Below, one piece after another: positions 1 through 8,263 of a stretch of 64,000 nucleotides of DNA; position 1 is the stretch's first letter, and each line of letters starts with the position of its first letter. The stretch is from contig NC_012522.1 of NCBI RefSeq assembly GCF_000010805.1, forward strand, positions 6,882,001 to 6,946,000, given 5' to 3'. A program made the translations under genes and the position numbers. Origin of the DNA: Rhodococcus opacus B4. Its GTDB lineage: Bacteria; Actinomycetota; Actinomycetes; Mycobacteriales; Mycobacteriaceae. The notes below the pieces were generated by a model. The model was given only the letters and a program-made list of their open reading frames with translations. It made no database searches and was not told the DNA's origin.

Positions 1-56
1 CGCCGAAACCGGTGCGACCCGTCGTCGCCACCGGAGTCCGCGCCCTCGCCCCCTGA
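1..56 (+). CDS. 3' end of an unidentified gene (partial)
   Basis: One frame stays open from the window edge and ends at a TGA at 54-56, giving a tail rich in Pro, Val, Arg and Ala. It would converge on the acyl-CoA reductase gene, leaving only a few bases between the two stops. The fragment is too short to identify, and it could simply be GC-rich noise. Confidence 0.3.
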   Translation, partial: PKPVRPVVATGVRALAP

Positions 57-61
57 GGCCG

Positions 62-2056
62 TCACCAGTGGGTGCCGGGCACCAGCCTTCCGACCTTCCG
101 GGCGGCGCGGCCGAGCACCGACGACGTGTGGTGCCGGGGTTCCGGCGTGCGCCGAGGGGCCGGCGACGCGTCGTCCGTGCCGGTTCCCTTCGCGGCCGGT
201 GAATCGGGGAACATGCGGTACATCTGGTGCATCACGCGATCCTTGACCGCCGGCGCGAAGACGTGGCCGAGTTCACCGAGCGTGCCGGTCGGGACGTCGA
301 TGCGTTTGGGGCGTTCGATCAGCGCCCGGACGACCATCGCGGCCGCCTTCTCCGGGGACGTGATCGGCCCGATGTTGTACCGGCCGGTGGGCGCGATCAT
401 CGGCGTCTCGACGAGGGGCATGTGGATGGTCGTGAACGTGATTCCGTCCGAGAGGGTTTCGGATGCCGCGACGTCGGTGAATCCGTCGAGAGCCGATTTG
501 CTCGCGACGTAGGCGGCGAACCGTGGGGTCGCCCCCTGGACGCCGGCGCTGCTGATGTTGACGATGTGACCGAACCGCCGCTCGCGCATCTGCGGGAGGA
601 AGGCGAGGATCAGCCGGACCGCGCCGAAGTAGTTGACGGCCATGGTCCGTTCGAAATCGTGGAGCCGGTCCGTCGAGTGGTACAGCCCCCGGCGAATCGA
701 GCGGCCCGCGTTGTTGACGAGCATGTCGACGTGGTCGTGTTCGGCGAGAACGGCTTTGACAGTGTGTTCGACCGACTCGTCGTCGGTGATGTCGCAGGGG
801 TAGCCGTAGGCTTCGCCGCCCGCCGAGCGGATCTCGGAGACCACGGCGTCGAGTTCCGCGGTGCGCCGGGCGAGCAGGATGACCCTCGCGCCCTTGCGGG
901 CCGTCGCGATCGCGGAACTCCGGCCGATCCCGGACGATGCCCCGGTGATGACGACGTGCCTGCCCACGAGCGGTCCGGCGGGGTGGGGCCTGCGCGCCCG
1001 GTCGGGGTCGAGATTCTCGCGCCAGTACGACCACAGCCTGCCGGCGTACGAGGCGAAGGGAGGGACCTCGATGCCGGTGCCGCGCAGCGCCTCGCGGGTG
1101 TCGCGATCGTCGAACACCGTGGGCAGGGTCAGATTCTCGACGAGGACCGGCGGGATGCCGAGCGCGCCGAGCACTGCCTTGCGGCCCGTGTCGAGGGCGG
1201 AGTCGGGGGTGGGGGTGAGGAACGGGCGGACGAGTTCGCCGGGCAGACCGATCGCGGGATGTGGTGCGCCGGCTGCCTTGGCGAGCGCGGCGTAGATCTC
1301 GCGGACCGGCTGGGGGCGCGGATTCACGAGATGGAACGCCCGACCGTCCCGTCCCGGCGCCGACATCAACTCCACGATCGCTGCCGCCACGTAGTCGACG
1401 GGCACGACGTTGGTCGAGCCGATCCGGGGGACCGCCACGGGCAGCGCCTCGGGGAGTTTCGCGAGCGCCGCGATGGCAGGGAACAAGTAGTACGGCCCGT
1501 CGATCTTGTCCATCTCGCCGGTGAGGGAACTGCCGACCACCGCGGAGGGGCGGTAGATGCGCCGGCGCAGGCCCTCGGCTTCGCGGACCAGCTTCTCGGC
1601 CTCGAACTTGGTGCGGTGGTACGGGGTGGGGAAACCCTGCCCGAGATCGAAATCGGTTTCCCGGAACGGCCCCTCGTGGTCTCCTGCGACGGCGATCGAG
1701 GAGACGTGGTGAAGGGTCGCGTCCAGTCGCCGGGCCAGTTCGATCACCGAACGGGTGCCGTCGACGTTCGTGCTGGCCTGCTCGTCGCCGGCGGTGAGGT
1801 CGTAGATTGCGCCGAGGTGCAGGACGTGATCGGCAGCGGGCGCGGAGGTGAGTCCGAGGCCGGGCTCGGTCAGGTCGCCGATCAGCGGATGCACCCGTTC
1901 GCCGCCGGGCATGCCGTCGGCGAGCGCCTCCAGTCGCGCGACGGACGCGCGCCGGACGAGGACGTGGATCTCGGCTGATGCATCGCGGTCGAGGATCAGA
2001 GGCAGCACGTGCCGACCCAGGAATCCGGTACCGCCGGTGACGAGGAAGGTGGCCAT
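62..2056 (-). CDS. fcrA: Bifunctional fatty acyl-CoA reductase (fatty-alcohol forming), two SDR domains
   Basis: This 664-residue protein has the two-domain layout of bacterial acyl-CoA reductases of the Marinobacter and Rhodococcus FcrA type. The N-terminal extended SDR domain has a nucleotide motif TGGTGFLG (residues 7-14) and the Y146-xxx-K150 pair, and is expected to reduce acyl-CoA to aldehyde. A second SDR domain from about residue 365 (TGASSGIG, later YVASK) is expected to act on the aldehyde. The product would be a fatty alcohol for wax esters. The cytosolic protein has no signal peptide. The gene lies 32 bp behind the MMPL transporter gene on the same strand, and a short palindrome sits in that gap. 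The mycobacterial AcrA1 protein is the nearest named relative there. The symbol is assigned by resemblance only. Confidence 0.85.
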   Translation of the reverse strand: MATFLVTGGTGFLGRHVLPLILDRDASAEIHVLVRRASVARLEALADGMPGGERVHPLIGDLTEPGLGLTSAPAADHVLHLGAIYDLTAGDEQASTNVDGTRSVIELARRLDATLHHVSSIAVAGDHEGPFRETDFDLGQGFPTPYHRTKFEAEKLVREAEGLRRRIYRPSAVVGSSLTGEMDKIDGPYYLFPAIAALAKLPEALPVAVPRIGSTNVVPVDYVAAAIVELMSAPGRDGRAFHLVNPRPQPVREIYAALAKAAGAPHPAIGLPGELVRPFLTPTPDSALDTGRKAVLGALGIPPVLVENLTLPTVFDDRDTREALRGTGIEVPPFASYAGRLWSYWRENLDPDRARRPHPAGPLVGRHVVITGASSGIGRSSAIATARKGARVILLARRTAELDAVVSEIRSAGGEAYGYPCDITDDESVEHTVKAVLAEHDHVDMLVNNAGRSIRRGLYHSTDRLHDFERTMAVNYFGAVRLILAFLPQMRERRFGHIVNISSAGVQGATPRFAAYVASKSALDGFTDVAASETLSDGITFTTIHMPLVETPMIAPTGRYNIGPITSPEKAAAMVVRALIERPKRIDVPTGTLGELGHVFAPAVKDRVMHQMYRMFPDSPAAKGTGTDDASPAPRRTPEPRHHTSSVLGRAARKVGRLVPGTHW

Positions 2057-2064
2057 GCCCCGAA

Positions 2065-2080
2065 CTTACTCCAAAGTAAG
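2065..2080 (-). promoter_or_regulatory. Palindrome in the MMPL-acyl-CoA reductase gap, candidate operator
   Basis: Arms CTTACT and AGTAAG flank a 4-nt centre (read on either strand). The site ends 9 bp before the reductase start codon and lies wholly in the 32-bp gap. It is AT-rich and short, so it looks like a repressor half-site pair (TetR-like size) rather than a terminator. Confidence 0.4.
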
Positions 2081-2088
2081 ATGATGCA

Positions 2089-4209
2089 CTAGTGGCCGAG
2101 ACCCACCTTGGCGTGCACCTTCTTCATCCAGGCCGGAGCCCACCAGTTGGCCTCGCCCATCAGCTTCACCAGGGACGGAACGAGGAGCATCCGCACCACG
2201 GTCGCGTCGACGAGCAGCGCGACGATCATGCCCACGCCGAGGAACCGCATGATCGACAGACCGGAGATGGTAAACGCCCCGGTCACCACCACGAGCAGCA
2301 GCGCGGCGGCCGTCACGATCCGGCCCGTGCGCTCGGTGCCGAAACGCACCGCCTCCTCCGTGGTCGCGCCCGCCTCGTGCGCCTCGACCATGCGCGACAT
2401 CAGGAACACCTCGTAATCGGTCGACAGGCCGAAGACCACGGCGAGTATGAGGACCACGAACGTCGCCTCGAGCGGTGCCGGACTGACCCCGAGCAGGCCC
2501 GCTCCGTGTCCGAGCTCGAAGATCCAGGTGAGCACCCCGAACGTGGCGGCGAGACTCAGCCCCGCCATCGCGACGGCCTTGATCGGCAGCACCACCGAGC
2601 CGAATGCCAGGAACAGCAGAACCAGCGTCGACCCCACCATGATCGCGATCATGACCGGCATCCAGTGCACGATCGCCGCGTTGCCGTCGTCGACGGTCGC
2701 CTGTCCGCCGCCGACGAGGAGTTCTGTCCCCTCGGGGACGGAGATGGCGCGCAGACCGTCCACCGCCGCGCTCTGATCGTCGGTGGTGACTCCCTCGGAG
2801 TAGACGGCCTGGACCGCCACCAGTTCGCCGTTCGACGCGACGACAGTGGCGGCGCCGATACCCGGCACCTGGCCGGCGGACTGGGCGACAGCGGCTCCGT
2901 CGGCGGCAGTGGGCGCGGTGCCGTCGGTGCCCCGGAGGATGAGGGTGGCGCCGTTCCCGGTGGTGGGAAATTCGGTGGTGAGAGTGTCGGTGGCGATACG
3001 GGCCGGATCGTTCTCGGGCAGCGCCGTGTACGTGACCTCGCCGAGTGACGCGCTGAGCAGGGGCGCGGCGAGGACCATCAGGCCCGCGACGATCCCGACC
3101 GCGATGGCGACCGGCCGACGCATCACCCAGGTGACGACGGAGCCCCAGAATGTGCGGGCGCGCACCTCACCGCGCTGCGCCGCATCCTTGCGCCAGGTCA
3201 GCGCGTTGATGCGGTGACCGAGGATCGCGAGCAGCGCGGGCACCGCGGTGAGGGACAGCAGCGCCGCACTCGCGACCGCGGCCATCGCCCCGAACCCGAG
3301 CGACTTGATCACGTCCTGCGGAAAGACCAGCATTCCCGAGAACGCGCACACGAGAAGCAGACCGGAGAACAGCACGGTGCGGCCCGCGGTCAGGACTGTG
3401 CGCCGGGTCGCCTCGGCCACGTCGGCGCCGGACTCGAGTTCCTCGCGGAAACGGCCGACGATGAACAGGCCGTAGTCGATCGCGAGCCCCAGGCCCAGCA
3501 GGGATGCCACGTTGATCGCGAACGAACTGACGTCGGTGAACAGTGTCAGCAGGCGCAGCGTCGCGAGGGCACTGAATATCGAGAGCAGCCCGACGAACAC
3601 CGGTACGGCGGCGGCGACCAGTCCGCCGAAGATGAAGACCAGCAACACGAGAGTGATCGGGAGCGCGATCGCCTCGGCCAGCACCAGGTCCTGCTGCAGC
3701 CGGTTGTTGAACGCCACACCCACCACCGAGTTTCCGGCGAACTCGGTGTCGACGCCCTCCACCTCGAGCTTCGGGAGCAGATCGTTGAACGTGGCGGCGG
3801 TGATCCCGGCATCCGGGTCGACGGTGATCGCTGCGGACGCCTTGGTGCCGTCCCCCGACACCATCGACTGCTTCCGCGTCGCGTCCGCGGTCCAGTAGGA
3901 GTTCACCGAATACGTCGGCACCTCGGCGGCGAACCGGTCGAGACTCGCGGTGACCTGGGGGCCGATGTCGTCGAGGGTCTTCCCGTCGGGTGCGGTGTAG
4001 ATGGCGATGATGTCCGGGGTCTGCGGACCCAGATTCGCCTCGACGATTCGCGCGACCTCGGCGGATTCGCTACCGGGGTCGGTGAATCCACCCGAGCTGA
4101 GCTTCGCGAACACGCCGGTGCCCCATGCACCGCTCACCAGAACGGCGAACACGGCGAGGGTCAGGACCCACCATTTGCGTGAAACAACGGTCGAGGCCCA
4201 ACGTGTCAT
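2089..4209 (-). CDS. MMPL/RND-family lipid transporter
   Basis: A 706-residue membrane protein with the MMPL layout: one N-terminal membrane helix (about 13-33), an extracytoplasmic domain (about 35-175), a block of five helices, a second soluble domain (about 385-510) and a second block of five helices. The proton-relay pairs are visible as D245-Y246 (GLAIDYGLF) and a second Asp-Tyr in GLSTDYEVF. The early GGFTDPGSES motif is typical of the family. At about 700 residues it is a short actinobacterial MMPL rather than the roughly 950-residue MmpL3 type. These proteins export lipids or small molecules across the inner membrane, powered by protons. The position just upstream of an acyl-CoA reductase suggests a lipid cargo, but the substrate is not shown by the sequence. 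Confidence 0.9.
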   Translation of the reverse strand: MTRWASTVVSRKWWVLTLAVFAVLVSGAWGTGVFAKLSSGGFTDPGSESAEVARIVEANLGPQTPDIIAIYTAPDGKTLDDIGPQVTASLDRFAAEVPTYSVNSYWTADATRKQSMVSGDGTKASAAITVDPDAGITAATFNDLLPKLEVEGVDTEFAGNSVVGVAFNNRLQQDLVLAEAIALPITLVLLVFIFGGLVAAAVPVFVGLLSIFSALATLRLLTLFTDVSSFAINVASLLGLGLAIDYGLFIVGRFREELESGADVAEATRRTVLTAGRTVLFSGLLLVCAFSGMLVFPQDVIKSLGFGAMAAVASAALLSLTAVPALLAILGHRINALTWRKDAAQRGEVRARTFWGSVVTWVMRRPVAIAVGIVAGLMVLAAPLLSASLGEVTYTALPENDPARIATDTLTTEFPTTGNGATLILRGTDGTAPTAADGAAVAQSAGQVPGIGAATVVASNGELVAVQAVYSEGVTTDDQSAAVDGLRAISVPEGTELLVGGGQATVDDGNAAIVHWMPVMIAIMVGSTLVLLFLAFGSVVLPIKAVAMAGLSLAATFGVLTWIFELGHGAGLLGVSPAPLEATFVVLILAVVFGLSTDYEVFLMSRMVEAHEAGATTEEAVRFGTERTGRIVTAAALLLVVVTGAFTISGLSIMRFLGVGMIVALLVDATVVRMLLVPSLVKLMGEANWWAPAWMKKVHAKVGLGH

Positions 4210-4331
4210 GCGTCAACTCCGGGTGGTCGGGGGCGGTCGGCTGCGACTGCCGACTGTAGTGCGGATCGAGGGATCACCGGTGGGGGTGTGACGCGGGTCC
4301 CGGCGAATCGTGCATACTCGGCAGTGCACTT

Positions 4332-4435
4332 GCAGCCACACGCACGGGGGAAGCCGGTCCGAATCCGGCGCTGACCCGCAACGGTAGGCCACCAGAGCAT
4401 TTCGGTGGCGAGCCCGAATACCCGCCGTGTGGTGC
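4332..4435 (+). ncRNA. Cobalamin (B12) riboswitch
   Basis: The core holds the conserved B12-riboswitch string GGGAAGCCGGTCCGAATCCG, followed by the GCGCTGACCCGCAACGGTA region and a later GAGCCCGAATACCCGCC segment. A closing stem pairs CCACACG (4336-4342) with CGTGTGG (4426-4432). It precedes an ABC-transporter operon by about 105 nt. That spacer has self-complementary segments (GCGGAG with CTCCGC) that could act as the expression platform. High corrinoid should switch the operon off. Confidence 0.93.
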
Positions 4436-4540
4436 GACATCCTTTTCGTCGTGGTCTACGAAGCGGAGTCCCGCAGGCGCGCCTCCGCGTGGGCGTCTGC
4501 CGGCTTCTCATTCGTGGCTCTGAGCCGCAATGAGGTTTAC

Positions 4541-5536
4541 ATGTACTGTCAGTCGTTCCGAAGTTCCGCCCTGGTCACGTTCGCCGTGGCCGCGCTGGTG
4601 GTCGCGGGATGTTCACGCGGGGAGTCCGTGGGGGAGACCGCTTCCACCGAATCTTTCGCCGAGCCGGTGTCCGTCACCAACTGCGCGCGAACGGAGACGT
4701 TCGACGCGCCGCCCCAGCGCATCGTCAGCATGAACGATCACGTCACCGAGGTGCTGATCGAGATGGGGGCGGGCGATCGCATCGTCGGCACGGGGTACGG
4801 CGACGCGACCCCGCTGCCGGAGTTCGCGGAACAGTTCGCGAAGATCCCGAAACTCGCGACGGAGTACCCGACCCGGGAGCAGATCCTCGACCTCGACCCC
4901 GACCTGGTGGTCGGCGGCATGCGCAGCGCGTTCGACGAGAAGGAGGGGCGATCACGCGAGTCCCTCGGGGAACAGGGCATTCCGACCTTCCTGTTCTCCG
5001 AGTACTGCGGGCAGGGCTTCCCCGACATCGGGCTGCTGCGCAGCGACTACGGCCAGCTCGGTGAGATCCTCGGTGTTCCGGACGAGGCGCGCGCCGTCAG
5101 CGACCGGGTGACGTCCGGACTGCAGGCCGTGCGGGACGAGATCGCAGGCGCCGCGCCGGTTCCGACGTTCTTCTACGATTCCGGCGAGGACGTCCCGCTG
5201 ACGATCGGCGGTGTGGGTGTCGGCCAGCTCATCGCGGACCATGCGGGCGCGGCCAACCTGTTCGCCGAGGGCGAGAAGCCGTATTCGAAGTCCACGTGGG
5301 AGGTCATCGGCGAACGCGCGCCGGAGGCGATCGTCGTCCTCGACTACGGCACGACGAGTGCGCAGGCGAAGATCGACTTCCTGAAGTCGCACCCGATCAT
5401 GTCGACGACGCCGGCCGTGAAAGCCGGCCGGTTCGTGGTGGTGCCGCTCGACGACTTCTTCGAGAGCCCGCGTCTGGTGCGATCGGTGGAGACGATCGCG
5501 CGGGCGCTGCATCCGGATGTCGTCGGCGCGCGGTGA
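4541..5536 (+). CDS. Corrinoid (BtuF-like) ABC transporter substrate-binding lipoprotein
   Basis: A 331-residue solute-binding protein of the BtuF/FecB class. The lipoprotein signal ends in VVAGC with the acylated Cys at residue 24, so the mature protein is anchored outside the membrane. The start chosen is the ATG after a TGAGG ribosome site (4531-4535). Longer frames from upstream ATGs run through the riboswitch expression platform and are unlikely. The binding fold begins at QRIVSMNDHVTEVL. The B12 riboswitch just upstream points to vitamin B12 or another corrinoid as the ligand. Related actinobacterial cassettes have also been proposed to carry the cofactor precursor F420-0 or siderophores, so the ligand is inferred from regulation, not from the binding site. 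Confidence 0.8.
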   Translation: MYCQSFRSSALVTFAVAALVVAGCSRGESVGETASTESFAEPVSVTNCARTETFDAPPQRIVSMNDHVTEVLIEMGAGDRIVGTGYGDATPLPEFAEQFAKIPKLATEYPTREQILDLDPDLVVGGMRSAFDEKEGRSRESLGEQGIPTFLFSEYCGQGFPDIGLLRSDYGQLGEILGVPDEARAVSDRVTSGLQAVRDEIAGAAPVPTFFYDSGEDVPLTIGGVGVGQLIADHAGAANLFAEGEKPYSKSTWEVIGERAPEAIVVLDYGTTSAQAKIDFLKSHPIMSTTPAVKAGRFVVVPLDDFFESPRLVRSVETIARALHPDVVGAR

Positions 5537-6621
5537 CGGTCACCACGGAACGGGCGGCGCCGACGGAGCGGACGGCGCACCCGGCCCGCGCACGCCTCGG
5601 TTTCGCGGGCCTGGTGCTGCTGCTCGCGCTGGCGACGCTGTTCGTCCTCGGCCTGGCGGTGTCGTTCGGTTCGGTGCGCATCCCGGTCGGTGACGTCTGG
5701 GCAATCGTCGCGCACCGGGTGGCGCCCGGCGCGTTCGACCCCTGGTGGTCGCAGGCGCGGGAATCGATCGTCGTCGACTCGCGGCTGCCGCGGGCGCTGA
5801 CCGCGGCGGTCGTCGGGGCGGCGCTCGCCCTGGCCGGCGCCGTGGCGCAGGCGGTGACGCGTAATCCGCTGGCCGATCCGTATCTGCTCGGGGTGTCGTC
5901 GGGCGCGGGTTTCGGCGTGGTGGTGGTGACGGTGCTCGGCCTCGGGGTGGGGGCGCTCGGCGCGTTCACGATTCCCGTCGCGGCGTTCCTGGGCGCGATG
6001 GTGCCGCTGTTCCTGTCACTGGCGATCGGCGGCCGGTATCCGCAGCCGACCGCCGTCATCCTCGTCGGTGTCGCGTCGGCGCAGGTGTTCTCGGCTCTCA
6101 TCACGTTCTCGATCCTCGTCGTCGCCGACGAGCACCAACTGAGTTCGGTGATGCACTGGCTGGCGGGCGGTTTCGGCGACTCGCGGTGGTCGACGGTGAT
6201 CTTCCCGGCCGTGGCCCTCGCCACGGTGGGGGCGGCGATGATGCTGAGCGCGAGCCGCATCGACCTGCTGCAGGCCGGAGACGACGGCGCCGCCGCCCTC
6301 GGGCTGAACGTGCGGCGCTTCCGCGTCGTGCAATTGCTCGGGGTGTCGATGCTGGCCGGGGCGGCCGTGTCCGTCGCGGGCGGCATCGGCTTCATCGGAC
6401 TGCTCGTGCCGCACCTGGCCGGGTACGTCGTGGGCGCCCGTGCGATCCGGTTGCTGCCCGTCGCCGCGCTGCTCGGCGCGATCGCGATGGTAGCGGCGGA
6501 CACGGCCGCGCGGTCGGTCGCACGGAGCATCGAGATCCCGGTGGGCGTTGTCACCGCCCTGGTGGGTGCGCCGATCTTCGTGTGGATGCTCTACCGGCAG
6601 TATCGGAGGGTCGAGCCGTGA
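5533..6621 (+). CDS. FecCD/BtuC-family ABC permease
   Basis: A 362-residue integral membrane protein with about ten predicted helices and the family hallmark TRNPLADPYLLGVSSGAG, then GIGFIGLLVPHLAG near the end. It starts at GTG and overlaps the stop codon of the binding-protein gene by four bases (GTGA), so the two should be translationally coupled. It forms the import channel for the ligand captured by the lipoprotein. A longer open frame extends upstream, but that part is a shadow of the binding-protein gene. Confidence 0.87.
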   Translation: MTVTTERAAPTERTAHPARARLGFAGLVLLLALATLFVLGLAVSFGSVRIPVGDVWAIVAHRVAPGAFDPWWSQARESIVVDSRLPRALTAAVVGAALALAGAVAQAVTRNPLADPYLLGVSSGAGFGVVVVTVLGLGVGALGAFTIPVAAFLGAMVPLFLSLAIGGRYPQPTAVILVGVASAQVFSALITFSILVVADEHQLSSVMHWLAGGFGDSRWSTVIFPAVALATVGAAMMLSASRIDLLQAGDDGAAALGLNVRRFRVVQLLGVSMLAGAAVSVAGGIGFIGLLVPHLAGYVVGARAIRLLPVAALLGAIAMVAADTAARSVARSIEIPVGVVTALVGAPIFVWMLYRQYRRVEP

Positions 6622-7394
6622 CCGCGCTGAGTCTGCACCGCGTCCGTGCCGAACTGGGGTCGCGGGAAGTGCTGCACGGCGTCGACTTCTCCGTCCGTCC
6701 CGGTGAGGTGCTGGCGCTGGTCGGGCCCAACGGTTCCGGGAAGACCACGGCGCTGCGCTGCTGCTACCGTGCGCTCATCCCGACCGCGGGAGCCGTCGTC
6801 GTCGACGGAACGGACAGCGCCGACCTGGGCAGGCGGGAACTCGCCCGGACGATCGGCGCGAGTACCCAGGAACCGCGGGTGTCCGCGGGACTGACCGTGC
6901 GCGAATCGGTTTCGCTCGGACGCGTCCCGCACCGGGCATGGTTCGAGCGGGCGAACGGCGTCGACGGTGAGATCGTCGAGACGTGCATACGGCAGGTGGG
7001 GCTGACCGACCTCGCGGGCCGCGACGTGCAGGCACTGTCGGGTGGGGAACGCCAGCGGGTGTCGATCGCCCGGGCACTCGCCCAGCAGCCGCGGGTCCTG
7101 CTGCTCGACGAACCCACCAACCACCTCGACCTGCGGCACCAGCTGACGGTGATGAGCCTGCTGCGCGACCTCGCCGCCGACGGTCTCGCGATCGTCGTGA
7201 CCATGCACGACCTCCGGCTGGCCGTGGAGTACTGCGACACGCTGGCCGTGCTGCACGATGGTCGGGTGATCAGTACCGGTCCGCCCGTCGACGTGCTGGA
7301 CGACGCCGTGCTCGGCGGGGTGTTCGGCATCCGCGGCGTGGTGCGGTCCATGCCGCGGCTGTCGATGGAGATCCTGGGGCTGGCCGATGGATGA
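6618..7394 (+). CDS. ABC transporter ATPase (BtuD/FecE-like)
   Basis: A 258-residue ATPase with Walker A GPNGSGKTT, signature LSGGERQRVSIARAL, Walker B VLLLDEPTNHLDL and a switch His in VTMHDL. The GTG start overlaps the permease stop by four bases. It powers the two upstream membrane components. The layout of binding protein, permease and ATPase in that order is complete, so this is a stand-alone importer. Confidence 0.9.
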   Translation: MTALSLHRVRAELGSREVLHGVDFSVRPGEVLALVGPNGSGKTTALRCCYRALIPTAGAVVVDGTDSADLGRRELARTIGASTQEPRVSAGLTVRESVSLGRVPHRAWFERANGVDGEIVETCIRQVGLTDLAGRDVQALSGGERQRVSIARALAQQPRVLLLDEPTNHLDLRHQLTVMSLLRDLAADGLAIVVTMHDLRLAVEYCDTLAVLHDGRVISTGPPVDVLDDAVLGGVFGIRGVVRSMPRLSMEILGLADG

Positions 7395-8130
7395 GCAACT
7401 GCGGCGCGCGTACGAGCTGACCGCCCGTCGCGTCCCGATGATCGCCGACCAGATCTCAGACCCCGGGGCAGCCGCGTTCCCGGCCGTGCGGCTGACCGAT
7501 CCCGGCTGGCTCGCGGACCGGGTCGCGGACACGGCGGCCCGGTGGGGCAGCGACGATCCGCGGGTCAACGGCACCCTGTGGTGGTACTCGGCCAGCTCGA
7601 CGCTGACCGGGATCCCGATCGCGACCGCGCTCGTCACGGGTGTCGCCGCCAGTCCGAGGCTCGGCGACGCCGTGGCATTCGTGCGGGACGACGGGTACCT
7701 CGGCGGCCTCACCGCCTCGTCGGGGCTGCCGGTCGCCGGGGGACTGTCCGACTTGGCGTCGGAGATGGCCGCGGCACTGACGCCGATCGTCGACGCCCTC
7801 GCCGCCGCATCCGGGGTACGCCGCGCCGCGATGTGGGCGATCACCACGGATTCGATCGCCAACCGGGCCCTCGACGCCGGTGCCGCGTGCGGCGACCGCG
7901 TCCGCGGCAGCATCTTCGCCCGGGGTCTGGTGGACGCACTCCGCCGCGCCGGTGTCGTGTTGCCGGACCCGCGGTTCGTCGACGTCCGGGCCGGCGCGCT
8001 GTCGCGCCGGTTCACACAGCGGGCGTCGTGCTGCCTGATCTACGAGACGCCCGGGTCCGGCAAGTGCGTGAGCTGCCCGCGAAGACCTGCCGACGACCGA
8101 TTGAGAGGCCTGGCCGCACTCGTGATGTGA
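7387..8130 (+). CDS. FhuF-like (2Fe-2S) protein, candidate corrinoid or ferric reductase
   Basis: A 247-residue protein whose C-terminus carries the FhuF-type cysteine set C215-C216-x10-C227-x2-C230, which in FhuF binds a 2Fe-2S cluster used to reduce ferric siderophores in the cytoplasm. The ATG lies inside the end of the ATPase gene (8-bp overlap), so it is the fourth member of the riboswitch-controlled operon. Known FhuF relatives work on iron. Here the operon has a B12 switch and no visible iron box, which makes reduction of imported cob(III)alamin, or another corrinoid step, a reasonable alternative. Only the cluster motif and context support this. Confidence 0.72.
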   Translation: MDEQLRRAYELTARRVPMIADQISDPGAAAFPAVRLTDPGWLADRVADTAARWGSDDPRVNGTLWWYSASSTLTGIPIATALVTGVAASPRLGDAVAFVRDDGYLGGLTASSGLPVAGGLSDLASEMAAALTPIVDALAAASGVRRAAMWAITTDSIANRALDAGAACGDRVRGSIFARGLVDALRRAGVVLPDPRFVDVRAGALSRRFTQRASCCLIYETPGSGKCVSCPRRPADDRLRGLAALVM

Positions 8131-8173
8131 CCCGCATTGACCTGCCCGGGCGAGCGATGGCAGACTGAATCAA

Positions 8174-8189
8174 TCGAACGCCAGTTCGA
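8174..8189 (+). promoter_or_regulatory. SOS box (LexA operator) of dnaE2
   Basis: TCGAAC-GCCA-GTTCGA is a perfect match to the actinobacterial LexA consensus TCGAAC-N4-GTTCGA. It lies 74 bp before the dnaE2 start, matching the known damage induction of this polymerase in mycobacteria. Confidence 0.95.
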
Positions 8190-8263
8190 GCGATGCGCCT
8201 TCCCCAGCGGCATCTTCCATGGTCTCGGCACTGCACGTGCCCGGCATGAAGAGGTGTAGCCAG

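Noticed and set aside
4541..8130. Siderophore uptake operon under iron control
   Set aside because: The FhuF-like gene invites this reading, but a clear cobalamin riboswitch precedes the operon and no iron box was found in its leader.
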